The position numbers and the translations under genes were made by a program. A DNA stretch of 64,000 bases from Macrothele yani (Eukaryota > Arthropoda > Arachnida > Araneae > Macrothelidae): assembly GCA_039090855.1 (NCBI GenBank), contig CM077011.1:35917501-35981500 (forward strand). The letters are read 5' to 3'. Positions 22,226-33,426 of the stretch are shown piece after piece. The notes below the pieces were generated by a model that saw nothing but the letters and a program-made list of their open reading frames with translations, ran no database searches and had not been told where the DNA came from. The stretch's first letter is position 1, and each line of letters begins with the position of its first letter.

Positions 22226-23009
22226 TTTTTTTTTTTTTCAAAGAGTGTTTCTTTTTGTCCTAGTTACTGCAGGATTTGAAAGAACATTTCTGTACCCAAG
22301 AAGGAAATATTCACTTGTGTTCCATATTCTAAGAACAAATTAACCTATCCTTAGAGTTTGAGATAAAGCCAATCTTTTGAAAGTTTTCCATGTAATTCAT
22401 GGAGTTTTACTGTTCTCCTAGCTTTCTCAGAAAATCGTCCTATTACAATTGAGTTATTATAAATTTTTAAGGTCTGGAAATACAAGTTCAGCTTATAGAA
22501 AATTTGTAATATCAAAATTTAAATAATTTTACGTGTATTTGTTGGTGTCCTAAAATTTGAATCGGCTATTCGAACCCGCGTGTAACGAGCCCGCATAACA
22601 CGAAGTTCTGCATAAATCGAAGTTTTTATAGATCCCTTCAATTTCGTAATACTCTCTCTCTCTCTCTCTTGTTATTTTAACCGGATATTACGAACAATAT
22701 TTTTTGGAAAAACCGCATATGATGAATTTCATCACGATTTTCAACAAGAAAAATAAGTACCATTTGCCTAATTTATATCCTTTTTTTCTTTCACTGAGAA
22801 ATTAAAATTAGAAATTACCTGTTATTGACAAAAGCCCGTGGTTCCCAGTACAGAAAGGTCAGTTTGTGTGAAAATAAAAAATTTTCATTTGTTTTTTATT
22901 ACCTTCCGCTAGCCTCACATACATCTTCTGGGCAAATGCTGTTTTTTATTTTTTCCTCTCGTCAATCTTCAAACAATTAATCTCTGTTTGGAAAATCTTA
23001 GAGTTTATT
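22083..23009. other. unassigned AT-rich sequence
   Basis: Contains a T run at 22221-22238 and a (CT)n run at 22653-22669; otherwise nothing recognisable. Confidence 0.45.
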
Positions 23010-23872
23010 TTGCATCTAGAAACATATTTTCAGCTACGAAACTGAAAATAACGGATGCCTGCCATTCCTTGACGTCCTGGTTACCCGCTCAAATGGATCT
23101 CTCACAACCACAATTTATCGGAAGCCTTTCGCTGTTTTGTCACCTGCACATGCCATGTCCAATCACCCTTGGCAACAAAAACTCAGCGCCTTTTACAGTT
23201 GCGTATATCGCGTGATACATATACAGTATGTTCAGATAAAGACAGTTTGGAAAAAGAACTTTATTTCCTTAAACGTGTTCCAGTACAGCGAGGATACAAC
23301 CCTTCCATTAAAGACCAAGCTCTAACAAAATTCTGGAAACCGAAGCCTATCTCCACGTTAATTCCTGTGATGCGCTCATTGCGATAGAGTTTTGCCATTA
23401 TTCCATTTTCCCGTGACATTGCTTTTAAAATTTCAAAAATCCTCAAAACCTTTAATTTTAAAGTGATTTTTAAAGCGATAAACAAAAGGAACTTTTTAGA
23501 ATCAAAGGACTATGTTGAAGGCAAAACCTCATGGGGAATTTATCAAATTATATGTGAATGTGGCGTTTCGTATATAGGGTAGACCCGTAGATCCTTGCGT
23601 TTTCGATTGAAGGAACACAAGACCTACATTCGGAACTGTGACCTAAAGAAGTCTCGATGGCTAAGTACTCTTACGAAAAGGACCATAAATTTCTCTTTGA
23701 AAAAGCAAAACTAACTGACAAGCCAGATTCAACCACCAAACTTGATATTTTGGAAGCTTTCCATATATATCAGAAGACTTCGCAGCTTGTTAATGACATG
23801 GCATCCACCCCATTTCTACCAAGGGCGTTGAAGCAACTTACCAAAACCCGTGACTGTGAACACCAATTATGA
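23010..23872 (+). pseudogene. Penelope-like element: end of RT plus GIY-YIG endonuclease
   Basis: The reverse transcriptase tail reads CLPFLDVLVTRSNGSLTTTI then YRKP, followed by CVYRVIHIQ and DSLEKELYFLKRVPVQRGYN; this LPFLDVLV...YRKP pattern is specific to Penelope-like retroelements. A GIY-YIG nuclease follows: WGIYQIICECGVSYIG, RRSLRFRLKEHKTYIRNCDL, KKS and YSYEKDHKFLFE, with a conserved Glu in KLDILEAF. At least three frameshifts and an in-frame stop just after YIG (TAG, 23581-23583) disable it. The N-terminal RT core is missing. Confidence 0.82.
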
Positions 23873-23904
23873 CATCATATACAATTTGAATATTTATGTG
23901 CCAT

Positions 23905-23966
23905 TCGTCCTGATGAAGCTAGGCCACTAACCAGCAAAACCATGGTCGATTTGAAAGAATAAATAT
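23905..23966 (+). other. possible degenerate hammerhead-ribozyme-like motif
   Basis: Just 3' of the Penelope-like frame the sequence has CTGATGA (23910-23916) and GAAA (about 23953), the two core words of a hammerhead, with a partially pairing stretch between them (AGCTAGGCC / GGTCGATTT). Penelope-like elements are known to carry hammerhead motifs in their terminal repeats. Stem III and a cleavage triplet are not convincing. Confidence 0.25.
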
Positions 23967-24001
23967 TTGTGACAAAGTACGTTGTATTATCTTAATATAT
24001 A

Positions 24002-25536
24002 CACTGCCGGACAATTGCTAAGGACGGATGACAATAGCAACGATAGCAACCATAAAATGGAAGGCAGGAAAATGTGGAAATTAGCATAAGTGCGGAATAC
24101 AGTAAGACGTGTTGTGCGTATGCAAATTTTGGATTGCCGAACTTGTTAGTGACATCATAGCGCTGATAAGAGATATAAAGGATTTGACGCGTATTGACCG
24201 TTGTTGTTCAAACGCAAAGTTGAAAGGGAAAGAATCAATTGACGAACTTGCAATTTTCAGTATGTCTTCCCGTCACCTAGATGATTTTACGCGTGGCCGT
24301 ATTATTGGCAAGATTGAAAAAGGGCGAAAAATAACAGATGTTGCCAGGGAGATCGACGTCAGCCACAGTGTTGTTTCAAGGCTTTGGAAATCATTTCAAA
24401 CAAATTGAGAGTATGGCAAACGTCACGGGGGAGGTCGTGTTCGCAGTACGACACCTGCAGAAAATCGGTACATAGTGCTATCAACAAAAAGACACCGGCG
24501 CAGCACAGCTAGTGAGGTAGCAAATCAGTTTATGGCTGCTACTGGCAAGCGGATCTCCCGAAAAACTGTCGCCAGACGTTTGCATGAAGGTGGAATATAC
24601 GACCGCCGTCCTGTTATGTGCATTCCATTGTCCAGACGTCACCGTACCGCCCGTTTGCAATGGTGCCATCAACATCGCAATTGGACTGATAACGACTGGT
24701 CTGCTGTCCTCTTCTCAGATGAGATTAGATACAGTCTATCGTCTGATTGTCGACGACAGCTGATCTGGCGTGATAGTGGTACTGCATATTGTCCAGCAAA
24801 CATACAGGAAAGGGACAGATATCCGACATGCAGTGTCATGGTATAGGCTGGCATCATGATCAATGGCCTTACGTCCCTCTATGTGCTTCCAACTGGGACT
24901 ATGACTGGCCAACGATACATTAATGATGTTCTGCTACCTCATGTTCGCATGTTCCGTGGTGCTGTTGGTGATTTCATTTTCATGGACGACAACGCAACAT
25001 GTCATCGAACAGTCGCTGTCCAGGAGTGTCTTGAGAGCGAGGATATTCAACCCCTCGTATGGCCAGCACGTTCTCCAGATCTGAATCGCATTGAAAATGT
25101 GTGGGATGCTTTGGGGATGAGTCTTGCTGGTCGCCAATGCCCTCCAATAAACAAGGACACCCTCATCCGTGCACTGACAGAGGAATGAGATAAATTACCC
25201 CAACAGCTGCTTGATGATGTTGTGCAAAGCATGACACGACGTGTGGAATCTTGCATCGCCCTCCATGGTGGCCATATCCCGTATTGACATCTTACGCCGG
25301 AACGCCTGCGGACCGTAATTGCATTTTTTTCACGTTTACGTATTCTGCACAAAATGGCCTGTTTGTCCCTTGAACACGTTTTAAAGCCTTCTGGATTTCA
25401 GAGCACAATAAATTGTCTTTCTTGTAATGTCCTGGCATTCTGACATTATTTTATTTCACTTGGCATCCAACCACACTTACTTTTTTATGCGCTATATAGC
25501 CGTTTATGATCCGTCCTTAGCAATTGTCCAGCAGTG
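24002..25536 (+). mobile_element. Tc1 element (DD34E), complete with ends, copy 1
   Basis: 1535 bp between TA dinucleotides (24000-24001 and 25537-25538). The inverted ends begin CACTGCCGGACAATTGCTAA and match over about 28 bp. It carries one transposase gene. A second copy of the same family lies at 48356-49896 in the opposite orientation. Confidence 0.92.
24262..25287 (+). pseudogene. Tc1 transposase (DD34E) with three nonsense codons
   Basis: A single frame of 341 codons begins MSSRHLDDFTRGRIIGKIEK. The first helix-turn-helix has VAREIDVSHSVVSRLWKSF; the second domain ends RRLHEGGIYDRRPVMCIPLS. The triad is present: LFSDEIRYSL, FMDDNATCH, SPDLNRIENVW, with 34 residues between the second Asp and Glu. 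Compared with the other copy, stops are GGA to TGA at 24406-24408, TGG to TAG at 24844-24846 and TGG to TGA at 25186-25188, with one codon lost near 24970. No frameshift. It ends LHGGHIPY. Confidence 0.92.
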
Positions 25537-25538
25537 TA

Positions 25539-26038
25539 GAATTGTCAAAAGACTGTAGTCTTTGAGATCAAAAATAATAGCCACCTGTTCACAGGAAGTT
25601 TGAAGGCATTGCTGTCGTGACGAGAACAAAACAAGCAACAATTTATTCACGTTTCTGACGTGACGTTCAAACAGCAAATCAAATGTCATTGTCGAAGATT
25701 CAAAATTTGGCATTTACTTTTTAATTTTTAGAATTGTTAAACGTTTTGCTTATTGCAGATCTCACTTATATTTTTGTTACCTATGTTTTTTATAAATAAC
25801 TCTTTATGAGTTACCTTTGGTTACTTGATAAACAGCTTATGATTGACTAACGTAAGCCTGACATAATGTTACATACCAAAAATAGCCCGGAAATCAAAAT
25901 GAGATGGAGATAAAAGGGATCATAAGCTGTTATCATTTACTATAAGTTTTCCAATTTTCCTTCTTGTTTTCCATTTTTACCATTAGCTATTTGCAAAAAT
26001 AGCCCCTTTTTATTTCTCCGGTAATAATGAAGATCATA
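25539..26038. other. unassigned spacer between two Tc1 elements
   Basis: Nothing recognisable. Confidence 0.45.
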
Positions 26039-26040
26039 TA

Positions 26041-27464
26041 CACTGAGGGAAAAAAATCCCAACACCAAGAAGGGGTTGTGTTAGATAAACGACAGTTGGT
26101 AGGCGGTGAGAGTACATCTGTAAGAAGACGTCTATGCAAATTTCGCGCTCGGCGCATACGTCTGGCGCTAGTAGTGTCCCTTCGCACATGCAAAACAGGT
26201 TTGCTGTAAATACGCGCTGTAACGTTCGTGAGCGTTAGTTATCGTTGAGATTCGACGGAGTGTGTTGATGTTAGTCAAGAATGCCTTTAAGAAGACGAAG
26301 AAGCCATTATCAACAGCTCACGGAGTTTGAACGAGGTCGTGTATTAGGGCTAAGAGAAGGTGGATTTTCTTTCCGCAATATTGCAGAACGACTTGGCAGG
26401 AATGTAGCCACTGTGCATGATTGTTGGCAGCGATGGTCAAGGGAAGGTTCTGCGTCAAGAACACCGGGTTCCGGCTGGCCACGTGGCACTACTGAGAGGG
26501 AAGACCACCGTGTACGGCGTATGGCCGTGGCGCATCGTACTGCGTCTGCGGCAGCAATTCGAGCTGCAGTTGCCACCACAGTGACACAACGAACTATTAC
26601 AAGTCGGTTACTTGAAGGACAGCTCCGAGCCAGAAGCCCTGTAGTGTGCATTCTACTTACTCCAAACCACTGCCGTTTGCGACGTCAGTGGTGTCACGCT
26701 AGAGCTCATTACAGGACGGATTGGAGATCTGTTGGGTTTTCGGATGAAAGCCGGTTCTGCCTGGGTGCCAGTGATGGCCGTGTGTTGGTTAGAAGGAGGC
26801 CAGGTGAGCTCCTGCAACCAACCTGTCTGCGGCCGAGACACACTGGACCTACACCTGGAGTTATAGTCTGGGGAGCAATTTCCTATGACAGCAGGATCAC
26901 TCTAGTGGGTATCCCACGCACCCTGACGGCACAGTTGTACGTCGGTCTGGTGATTCAACCTGTTGTGCTGCCATTCATGAACAGCATTCCAGGGGTGCTG
27001 TTCAACAGGATAACGCTCGCCCTCATACAGCTGTTGTAACCCAACATGCTCTACAGAGTGTCGACATGTTGCCGTGGCCTGCTAGATAACCAGATCTTTC
27101 ACCAATCGAGCACGTATGGCACATCATTGATATACAACTCCAGCGTCACCCCCAACCAGCATTAACCGTCCCTGTATTGACCGACCAAGTGCAACAGGCA
27201 TGGAACTCCATCCCACAAACTGACATCCTGCACCTGTACGACACAATGCATGAACGTTTGCGTGCTTGCATTCAACATTCTGGCGGTTACACCGGTTATT
27301 AATGTACCAGCATTTCACATTTAAAATGGCTCTTCTCGCGCTTACATTAAGCTGTGATCTTGAAACCTTAATCGATTAAATATGTTACCTATACAAATGT
27401 ATTGCCGCCATTTCATTCCTCTACAACTATTTTTTCGTGGTGTTGGGATTTTTTTCCGGCAGTG
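26041..27464 (+). mobile_element. Tc1-like element with 32-residue D-E spacing
   Basis: 1424 bp between TA dinucleotides (26039-26040 and 27465-27466). Inverted ends begin CACTGAGGGAAAAAAATCCC and CACTGCCGGAAAAAAATCCC, then AACACCA. Carries one transposase gene. Confidence 0.9.
26281..27302 (+). pseudogene. Tc1-like transposase (two lesions)
   Basis: Starts MPLRRRRSHYQQLTEFERGR. The helix-turn-helix regions are FSFRNIAERLGRNVATVHDC and TITSRLLEGQLRARSP. The first Asp is in GFSDESRFCLG. A one-base slip near 26995 ends the first frame at 27039; the next frame continues VQQDNARPHTAVVTQ and LPWPAR, a TAA at 27086-27088, then PDLSPIEHVWHIID with the catalytic Glu, and ends HSGGYTGY at 27300-27302. 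The count between the second Asp and Glu is 32 (34 is usual in Tc1). Otherwise the triad is complete. Confidence 0.9.
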
Positions 27465-28913
27465 TATATCGAATATTTTAAAATATCCCTTTGAGATCGT
27501 TATAAACGGGTTCGATTGCATTTAAAACAAGATGACACCGAATTTTCGGGTGTAATAAGCACGTCTTTTGAATCTGTTCTGACGCAAATTTAATTTATCA
27601 AAGCTATTCAAAGTCAATGGAACCGGTATGGAAAACAATAGTATCTGACGGAAGGAAGAAGTTTTTCGATCGAGTTTTTAATCCCTCAGATATTGCTGTA
27701 AATGGAATCGTGAGCTTACGCCCTCTGGTTGCACATTTGTGCGTTAAGAAAAACATGAACTTATATGAGAAACATTTCGCACCGGAAACGCTCTCCAACA
27801 CAGAAATAATTTTTCAAATCGGACTCTTAGAAACAGAGATATCGACTAAAATAAGATGTGACTTTACGCCTCCTGGTGTGGAAACCATGCATTATTTTAG
27901 GAAGAAAGTATTCTCAAAAGGTTTTTCCATATGAGTGGTATCGGTCTGAGAAAAAATAATTTAGTCGAGTTTTCAGGAGTTCAGATTTTGCTGCAAATAC
28001 ATCAGAAGCAGAAATTAACACTTATGCCGCCTGGTGGCCAAACCAAACATTAGGAATTATGTGAAAAATATTTTCCATCAGGTCTTGTACGCGATACAGG
28101 AATAATTTTTCAAATCGGAGTTTTAGAAGCAGAAATAACGCAAAAAAACGCAATTTACCTTTGTGCCCCCTAGCGGAAAGTTTATGACTTACTTGAAAAT
28201 TTTGAATTTATAGGAAAAACATTTCACATCGGAAACACTATCCAACAAAGAAGGAATTTTTCAAATCGGACTCCTAGAAGTAGAGATATTGATAAAACAT
28301 AAGATATACATTTACGCCCCCTGGCGTAAAAACCATGCATTATTTGAAGAAGAAAATGTTCCAAAAAGGTTAGTCGAAATGACTAGTATCGGTCAACGAA
28401 TGACTTTTTTTTCAATCGAGATTTTAGGAGCTCATATTTTGCTGCAAATACATCAGAAGCAGAAATTAAGGCTTACGCCATCTGGTGGAAAATTAGAAAT
28501 TTTGAGCAAAGGATTTCCCATCCGGAGCTGTATCCGGTGCAGAAAGAATTTTTCAAATCAGAGATTTAGAAGCAGAGATACAAGGGGAGAGCAATTTACC
28601 TTTACGCCCCCTAGCGGAAAGTCTATGAATTACTTGAAAATTTCGAAATTATATGAAAAACATGTCACACTGGTAACACTATCCAACAAAGAAGGCCTTT
28701 TTAAATCGGACTCCTAGAAGTACAGATATTGACAAAAATAGGATATTCGTATACGCCCCTGGCTTAGAAACCATGCATTATTTTAAGTAGAAAATGTTTC
28801 TAAAAGGTTTGTCGACATGAGTAGTATCGGTCTACGAACGAAGTTTTTTTCAATCGAGAATTTAGAAGCTCATTTTTTGCTGCAAATACATCAGAAGCGG
28901 AAATTAAGATTTA

Positions 28914-28929
28914 CGCCCCCTGGTGGCCA
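28914..28929 (-). promoter_or_regulatory. CTCF-like motif
   Basis: On the minus strand this reads TGGCCACCAGGGGGCG, identical to the core of the animal CTCF consensus. Other units in copy B carry weaker versions. Binding is untested inference. Confidence 0.4.
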
Positions 28930-29526
28930 AACTATTTTTTCACAAAAATTAGAAATTATGTGCAAACGGCTTCTCATCAGGAGCTGTATCCGGTGCAGAA
29001 ATAATTTTTCAAATCGGAAATTTAGAAGCAGAGATATAGGGGGAAACACAATTTACCTCTACGCCCCCTAGCGGAAAGTCTATGAATTACTTAAAATTTT
29101 TGAAATTATATGAAAAAACATGTCACACTAGAAACACTATTCAACAAAGAAGGAATTTTTCAAATCGGATTCCCAGAAGTAGAGATATTGACAAAAATAA
29201 TATATACATCTACGCCCCCTGGCGGAGAAACTGTGGAATATTTTAAGAAGAGAATATTTCGAAAAGGTTTATCAATGTGAGTGGCATCAGTTCACGAAGG
29301 AATTTTTTCAATCGATATTTTAGAAACTCAGATTTTATGGCAAATACATCAGAAGCAAAAATTAACATTTACGCCCGCTGGTGGCCAAAGTATTATTTAC
29401 CAAAAATTTCAAATTATATGCAAAAGAGTTTTCATCAGGAGGTGTATCCTCTGAAAAAAAAAGTTTTCAAATCGGAGTTTTAGAAAAAGAGTTATCGGGG
29501 GAAAATGTAATTTACTTTTACGCCGC

Positions 29527-29634
29527 CGTAATTATATCTAAAATACTCTTAAACGCAATTATATCCAAAATACTCTTAAACGTAATTATATCTAAAATAC
29601 TCTTAAACGTAATTATATCTCAAATACTCTTCAC
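29527..29634. repeat. 27-bp tandem repeat, 4 copies
   Basis: Four units of CGTAATTATATCTAAAATAC + TCTTAAA, with two to four substitutions in total, inside copy B of the HINE-like element. It is a local minisatellite expansion. Confidence 0.88.
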
Positions 29635-29930
29635 ATAAATGGAGGCGAAAGATAAAATAATTTTTTTCAATCGGATGTTTAGAAGCAAACATGTGGAATA
29701 AAACATATTTTTGAATTCGACATCTGCATTTACGCCCTCTAATGGCGAAATTGTACATCGTGAAAAAAAAAAAAAAAAAGGAAATGAAGGATCATCATTC
29801 GTATATTTCAATCTTCCCAATGCAAAAAGAATTTTTCAAATCGGAATAATAGTTGCAGAGATATCGTGGGTAGGGACGGACAAACCGGTAACATAAGCAC
29901 AATCTTTTTTTACAAAAGACGTGCTAAAAA

Positions 29931-30899
29931 CACCTAAAGAAGTGATTGCATTGAGGTTATATGAAGCATAAAGATGTTTATGATTTTTTGCAATTATTAA
30001 CACGAAATATTGACTACCCAGATACATTTTGCGCATTACACCGAGGGATGTTATAGAATGTAAACATGCTTCTCTCTCTGAGGAATTTATCATGGTGCTT
30101 AGCGCTTTATGACACACTAAAGCCCTTGTGTTATCAAAATCGAATAACCAAACAAACACGTCGCTCATCAGAAAAAAATTCAAAAACTTCGTTCTTTTGG
30201 GCCCAATCTGGACATCAGATTTTCAACTAATCACGTGCATCTTCATCTCATTTTGATTTCCGCGCCGACACTGAAAGGCATGGGATACTTTTGTGGCCTG
30301 ATATAAAGTTGGCTCTAATTTTCCTGTTTCAGTTTCGTTAATCCGAACAAACGTTTTTTAATTAACGCTGTGTTTAACATTTACATTATCTTAATACTTG
30401 TATCCATTTCAATTATTTGTTTTGCATTTACATTAAGGCTGAAAAATGAATAATATTCCTATGAAACTATGAGCGAGACTCACATTTATTAAAGATGTTT
30501 ATATTGAAACAAATCTGCTGTGTTTCAGGAATTATTATAGTACTGTGACTTTCAAAGAAAAAACTCTCATAGCATCCACAGAAACAGTTTGAGCGAGGGG
30601 GAGAGCTGTCTTTGGAAAGAAATAAGTAAAGTGAAAAGCAATTATGATAGTTCCCCTTCACACTCTGTTCTTTTTTTTTTTTTTTCAACAATAGTTTTGG
30701 AAAAGAAATAATTCAAGAAGGAGAAAAACTATTACAGATAATTGCTATTCTCTTTTTGTTCGTAATGGTTTCTCAAGGGATATAGCCTTTTCCAGAGAAA
30801 AACGTTTAGGTAGAGAGAGAAAAAATACCAGAAACAATTGAAGACAGGTCAAGAGAGAAACGGAAACAGAAGGAGGACAACAGTTGAAGACAATAAGGA

Positions 30900-30905
<6 letters not shown>
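29931..30905. other. unassigned sequence
   Basis: No recognisable coding or repeat content. Confidence 0.45.
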
Positions 30906-30949
<44 letters not shown>

Positions 30950-31112
30950 TTGTTGTTGTTATCTGGGTGTTTAACTACCGTTGTGAACAATTCAATGGTT
31001 TATAAGCAATCGCCCGTTCCTAATTTAGGACCACTGGTTCAAAATTCGAACGGAGACCCATCTAGGACGAATGGTCAGAAGTCAGCACTTAGACCACTGC
31101 GCTACCTGGGCG
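30906..31112 (-). mobile_element. tRNA-derived SINE with long poly-A
   Basis: Minus-strand SINE: head with CAGCGCAGTGGTCTAAG-like box A and a degraded box B, the body with AGTGGTCCTAAATTAGGAAC, then an AAC repeat and a run of about 43 A residues (T on the plus strand, 30905-30948). About 30 bp of the middle is deleted. Confidence 0.82.
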
Positions 31113-31710
31113 ACACAGTCGTCATTAGAAAGAAAAAGAAAGAAAGAATTACAAAGAGGAAAATAATTAGAGATAACTGTTCTCTCTCACCAGCTATTCC
31201 GGAGAAGAAACAATCAGTCTGGTAACTACAAAAAATGAAATATTAAGGATACAAGAAGAAACATCTTAGTTGCGGAAACATTAAAAACATGCAGCGGGAG
31301 GAGAGAAAAAAAATTTTTTCACCGTACGTGTTTTTCGCTAAGAACGGAAAACAGCGAAAGAGATAGCGGGAGGGAGACAAAAGTAGAAAGAAAGAAAATA
31401 TAAGATATCAGAAAATGAGGAAACGAAAGAGTGGAAATTTGTGAAAGTAAGTAAATTAGAGAGAGAGATATTGAGCCAGAGAGAGAGAGAGACTGAGAGG
31501 GAGAGAAAGGGAGAGATTGAGAGAAAGAGAGAGATTGAATGAGAGAGATAATTTAATACTCGCTTTCTCTCATTCATTCCCTCTATATATACATCGGTGA
31601 TGGCATACCGCTCGCCGGTAAGCCACACCGATCTCCCTCTATGATAGATTATGCGGCCGTCTTTGGTTCATCAAAAGTATTCGAACACTTGCCCATCCAT
31701 AATTCTCTCT
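31113..31710. repeat. purine-rich (GA)n-rich stretch
   Basis: From about 31110 to 31560 the plus strand is strongly purine-rich, with (GA)n runs at 31460-31545. No gene seen. Confidence 0.7.
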
Positions 31711-31712
31711 TA

Positions 31713-33022
31713 CGAAGGTCCTTACAAAAGTTCTGCACACTGTCCATTTTTGAGAAAAAAGTGAAGTAACGGAGAAAACTTACCTTATTGCCATTCAACG
31801 TACTCCCCTCCGCTGCTAATGACAGCATGCCAGCGGTGAGGTAGGTCCTGGATGCCCCGTCGTACGCCATCTTTGTTCAGCTGTCGTATTGTTCGGGACA
31901 CATCTATTGGCAGTTTGTCTAGCGTTTTGTAGCGTATGCCCTGGAGCCCATTTTTTTACTTTCGGAAAATATCAAAGTCGAGTGGACTGAGATCAGGGCT
32001 GTACGGTGGGTGGGATAAAGTTTCCCAGACATATCTCGACAAAAGTTCCCGTACAAACGCTGCACCATGACACGATGCGTTGTCATTCAGCAAGATCGCT
32101 CCCGCTTCCAACAAGTTGGGACGATTTTGATGAATTTTCGGTCTCAACTTTGTCCTCAGAAAGTCACGATAATATTGTGCATTGACATTTTGCCCTACTG
32201 GCACTGGATCAGAGACTACAACATACTAGTCATCGTACGCAAAAATCATCATTTGCTTCACTTTAGATTGTTGCCGACGACACTTTGAGGGGTGTAAGGA
32301 ACTTGGATGCCTCCATTCCGCTGATTGTGACTTCAGTTCCAGCACAAAATCACGGGTCCAACTCTCATCAATTGCAACAATTCTGTTCAAGAAGGTGTCG
32401 CCCTCCCTGTCGAACCTATGGAGGTGATCCTGTGCGATGCTCACTCTGACTACTTTCTGCTCGAAGATTAGTTGATAGGGCACCCACCGCGCGCCAAAAT
32501 TTGTCCACCATGTGTGTTCACCGGATTTGGACCAGTCATGGTGGACAAATTTGCCTGATGAGCAACCTCCTCGACTGTCAAACGGCGATACTCTTCGAGA
32601 AGCGTTGCAACAATGGAGACAAATGTTTTGTCTGTTGCCGTTTGCGGTCGGCCTGGACGGTGATCATATTCGATGCTGCTTCTGCCCTCCCGAAAGCGTG
32701 ATGCCCAGCGAGAAATTGTGCTTCGATCAAGAGTTCCTTCCCTACGAACTTCTTGCAAGGCAGTGTGGATTTGTGTCGTAGTATTTACCCGCAGAGTTTC
32801 TATTTTCCCGTACGAGCGCTGGTCTAACGCCGTGACTCGACCTGAGGAGCTGCACGCTTCCATTTCCAAACCCTCCAACGTTCACACAGCTAATGATAGC
32901 GCGTCGTTCTGACACCGCTACGTTGCTGAGAGTCTGACTTGACATGACGCAATCATTTTCCCGATTGCATCATATGCTTCCGTTTTAGATTAATATGTGC
33001 AGAACTTTTGCTATGATCCTTG
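31713..33022 (-). mobile_element. mariner element, complete with ends
   Basis: 1310 bp between TA dinucleotides (31711-31712 and 33023-33024). Ends CGAAGGTCCTTACAAAAGTT and CAAGGATCATAGCAAAAGTT, each continuing CTGCACA, form ~28-bp inverted repeats. The size, TA site and gene content fit mariner. Confidence 0.9.
31785..32878 (-). pseudogene. mariner transposase (D34D)
   Basis: The N-terminal part has YGKIETLRVNTTTQIHTALQ and TLDRSTISRWASRFREGRSS ending in RPGRPQTA, the two helix-turn-helix units and linker, then LTVEEVAHQANLS. A frameshift near 32490-32560 changes frame; the next frame gives VALNRIVAIDES-type sequence (FLNRIVAIDESWTRDFVLEL, first Asp), LLNDNASCH (second Asp) and HPPYSPDLSPLDFDIF (third Asp, 34 residues on). 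In-frame stops lie at 32226-32228 and 31953-31955. The C-terminus is HRWHAVISSGGEYVEWQ. The true start could be an upstream ATG (32945) in another frame. Confidence 0.88.
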
Positions 33023-33036
33023 TAGTTAAGAAAGCA

Positions 33037-33275
33037 TTAATAAAGAGTTGGTCCACCCTTTGCATTTATCACAGCTTCCTTTACGCAGGAAAATCTTTCC
33101 ACTAGATTTCGTACGTTGCTGTGGGAATTAACTTCTGTTCTGTCACAAGAGCACTAGTCAGGTCGATCGCCAATGCCGGGGGTTGGCCAGGCGTTCCAAT
33201 TCACCCCAAAGGTGTTCTATTAAGCTGAGATCGGGGCTCTGTGTAGGTCAGTCTGGTTTTTTTCGCACGGATTTC
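33037..33275 (-). pseudogene. Tc1 transposase, C-terminal fragment
   Basis: The minus strand reads SPDLSLIEHLWGELERLANP, then a stop and frameshift, then NVRNLVERFSCVKEAVINAK and GGPTLY, the usual Tc1 ending. The Glu of the triad is present (LIEHLW) but the rest of the gene is missing; scattered matches continue to about 33330. Confidence 0.75.
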
Positions 33276-33426
33276 ATCAAACGATTCCTGCACGGACTTT
33301 ACTTGAAGTGATTATTGTCCTATCAGTTAAAAAACGAGCTTCACCGAATTGTTTGGAGCACATAATTGTCGAGAATATCATTGTTACATATTTTCATTCT
33401 TTTTACATATTTCACTCTTTTTTTCT

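Larger units (their letters stand above)
27528..29930 (+). mobile_element. HINE-like element, copy B
   Basis: Begins CAAGATGACACCGAATTTTC, has subterminal AAGCACGTCTTTTGAA, and ends ACAAAAGACGTGCTAAAAA preceded by GGGACGGACAAACCGG. The core is a tandem series of ~150-bp units grouped in threes (~450 bp), each with a C-rich word about every 150 bp (for example near 27718, 27866, 28162, 28314, 28604, 28912, 29061, 29211, 29370). It lacks the ~0.9-kb 5' interior block seen in copies A and D. No protein is encoded. Confidence 0.68.

Noticed and set aside
30884..30990. Poly-lysine/poly-phenylalanine peptides
   Set aside because: Produced by the SINE poly-A tail.
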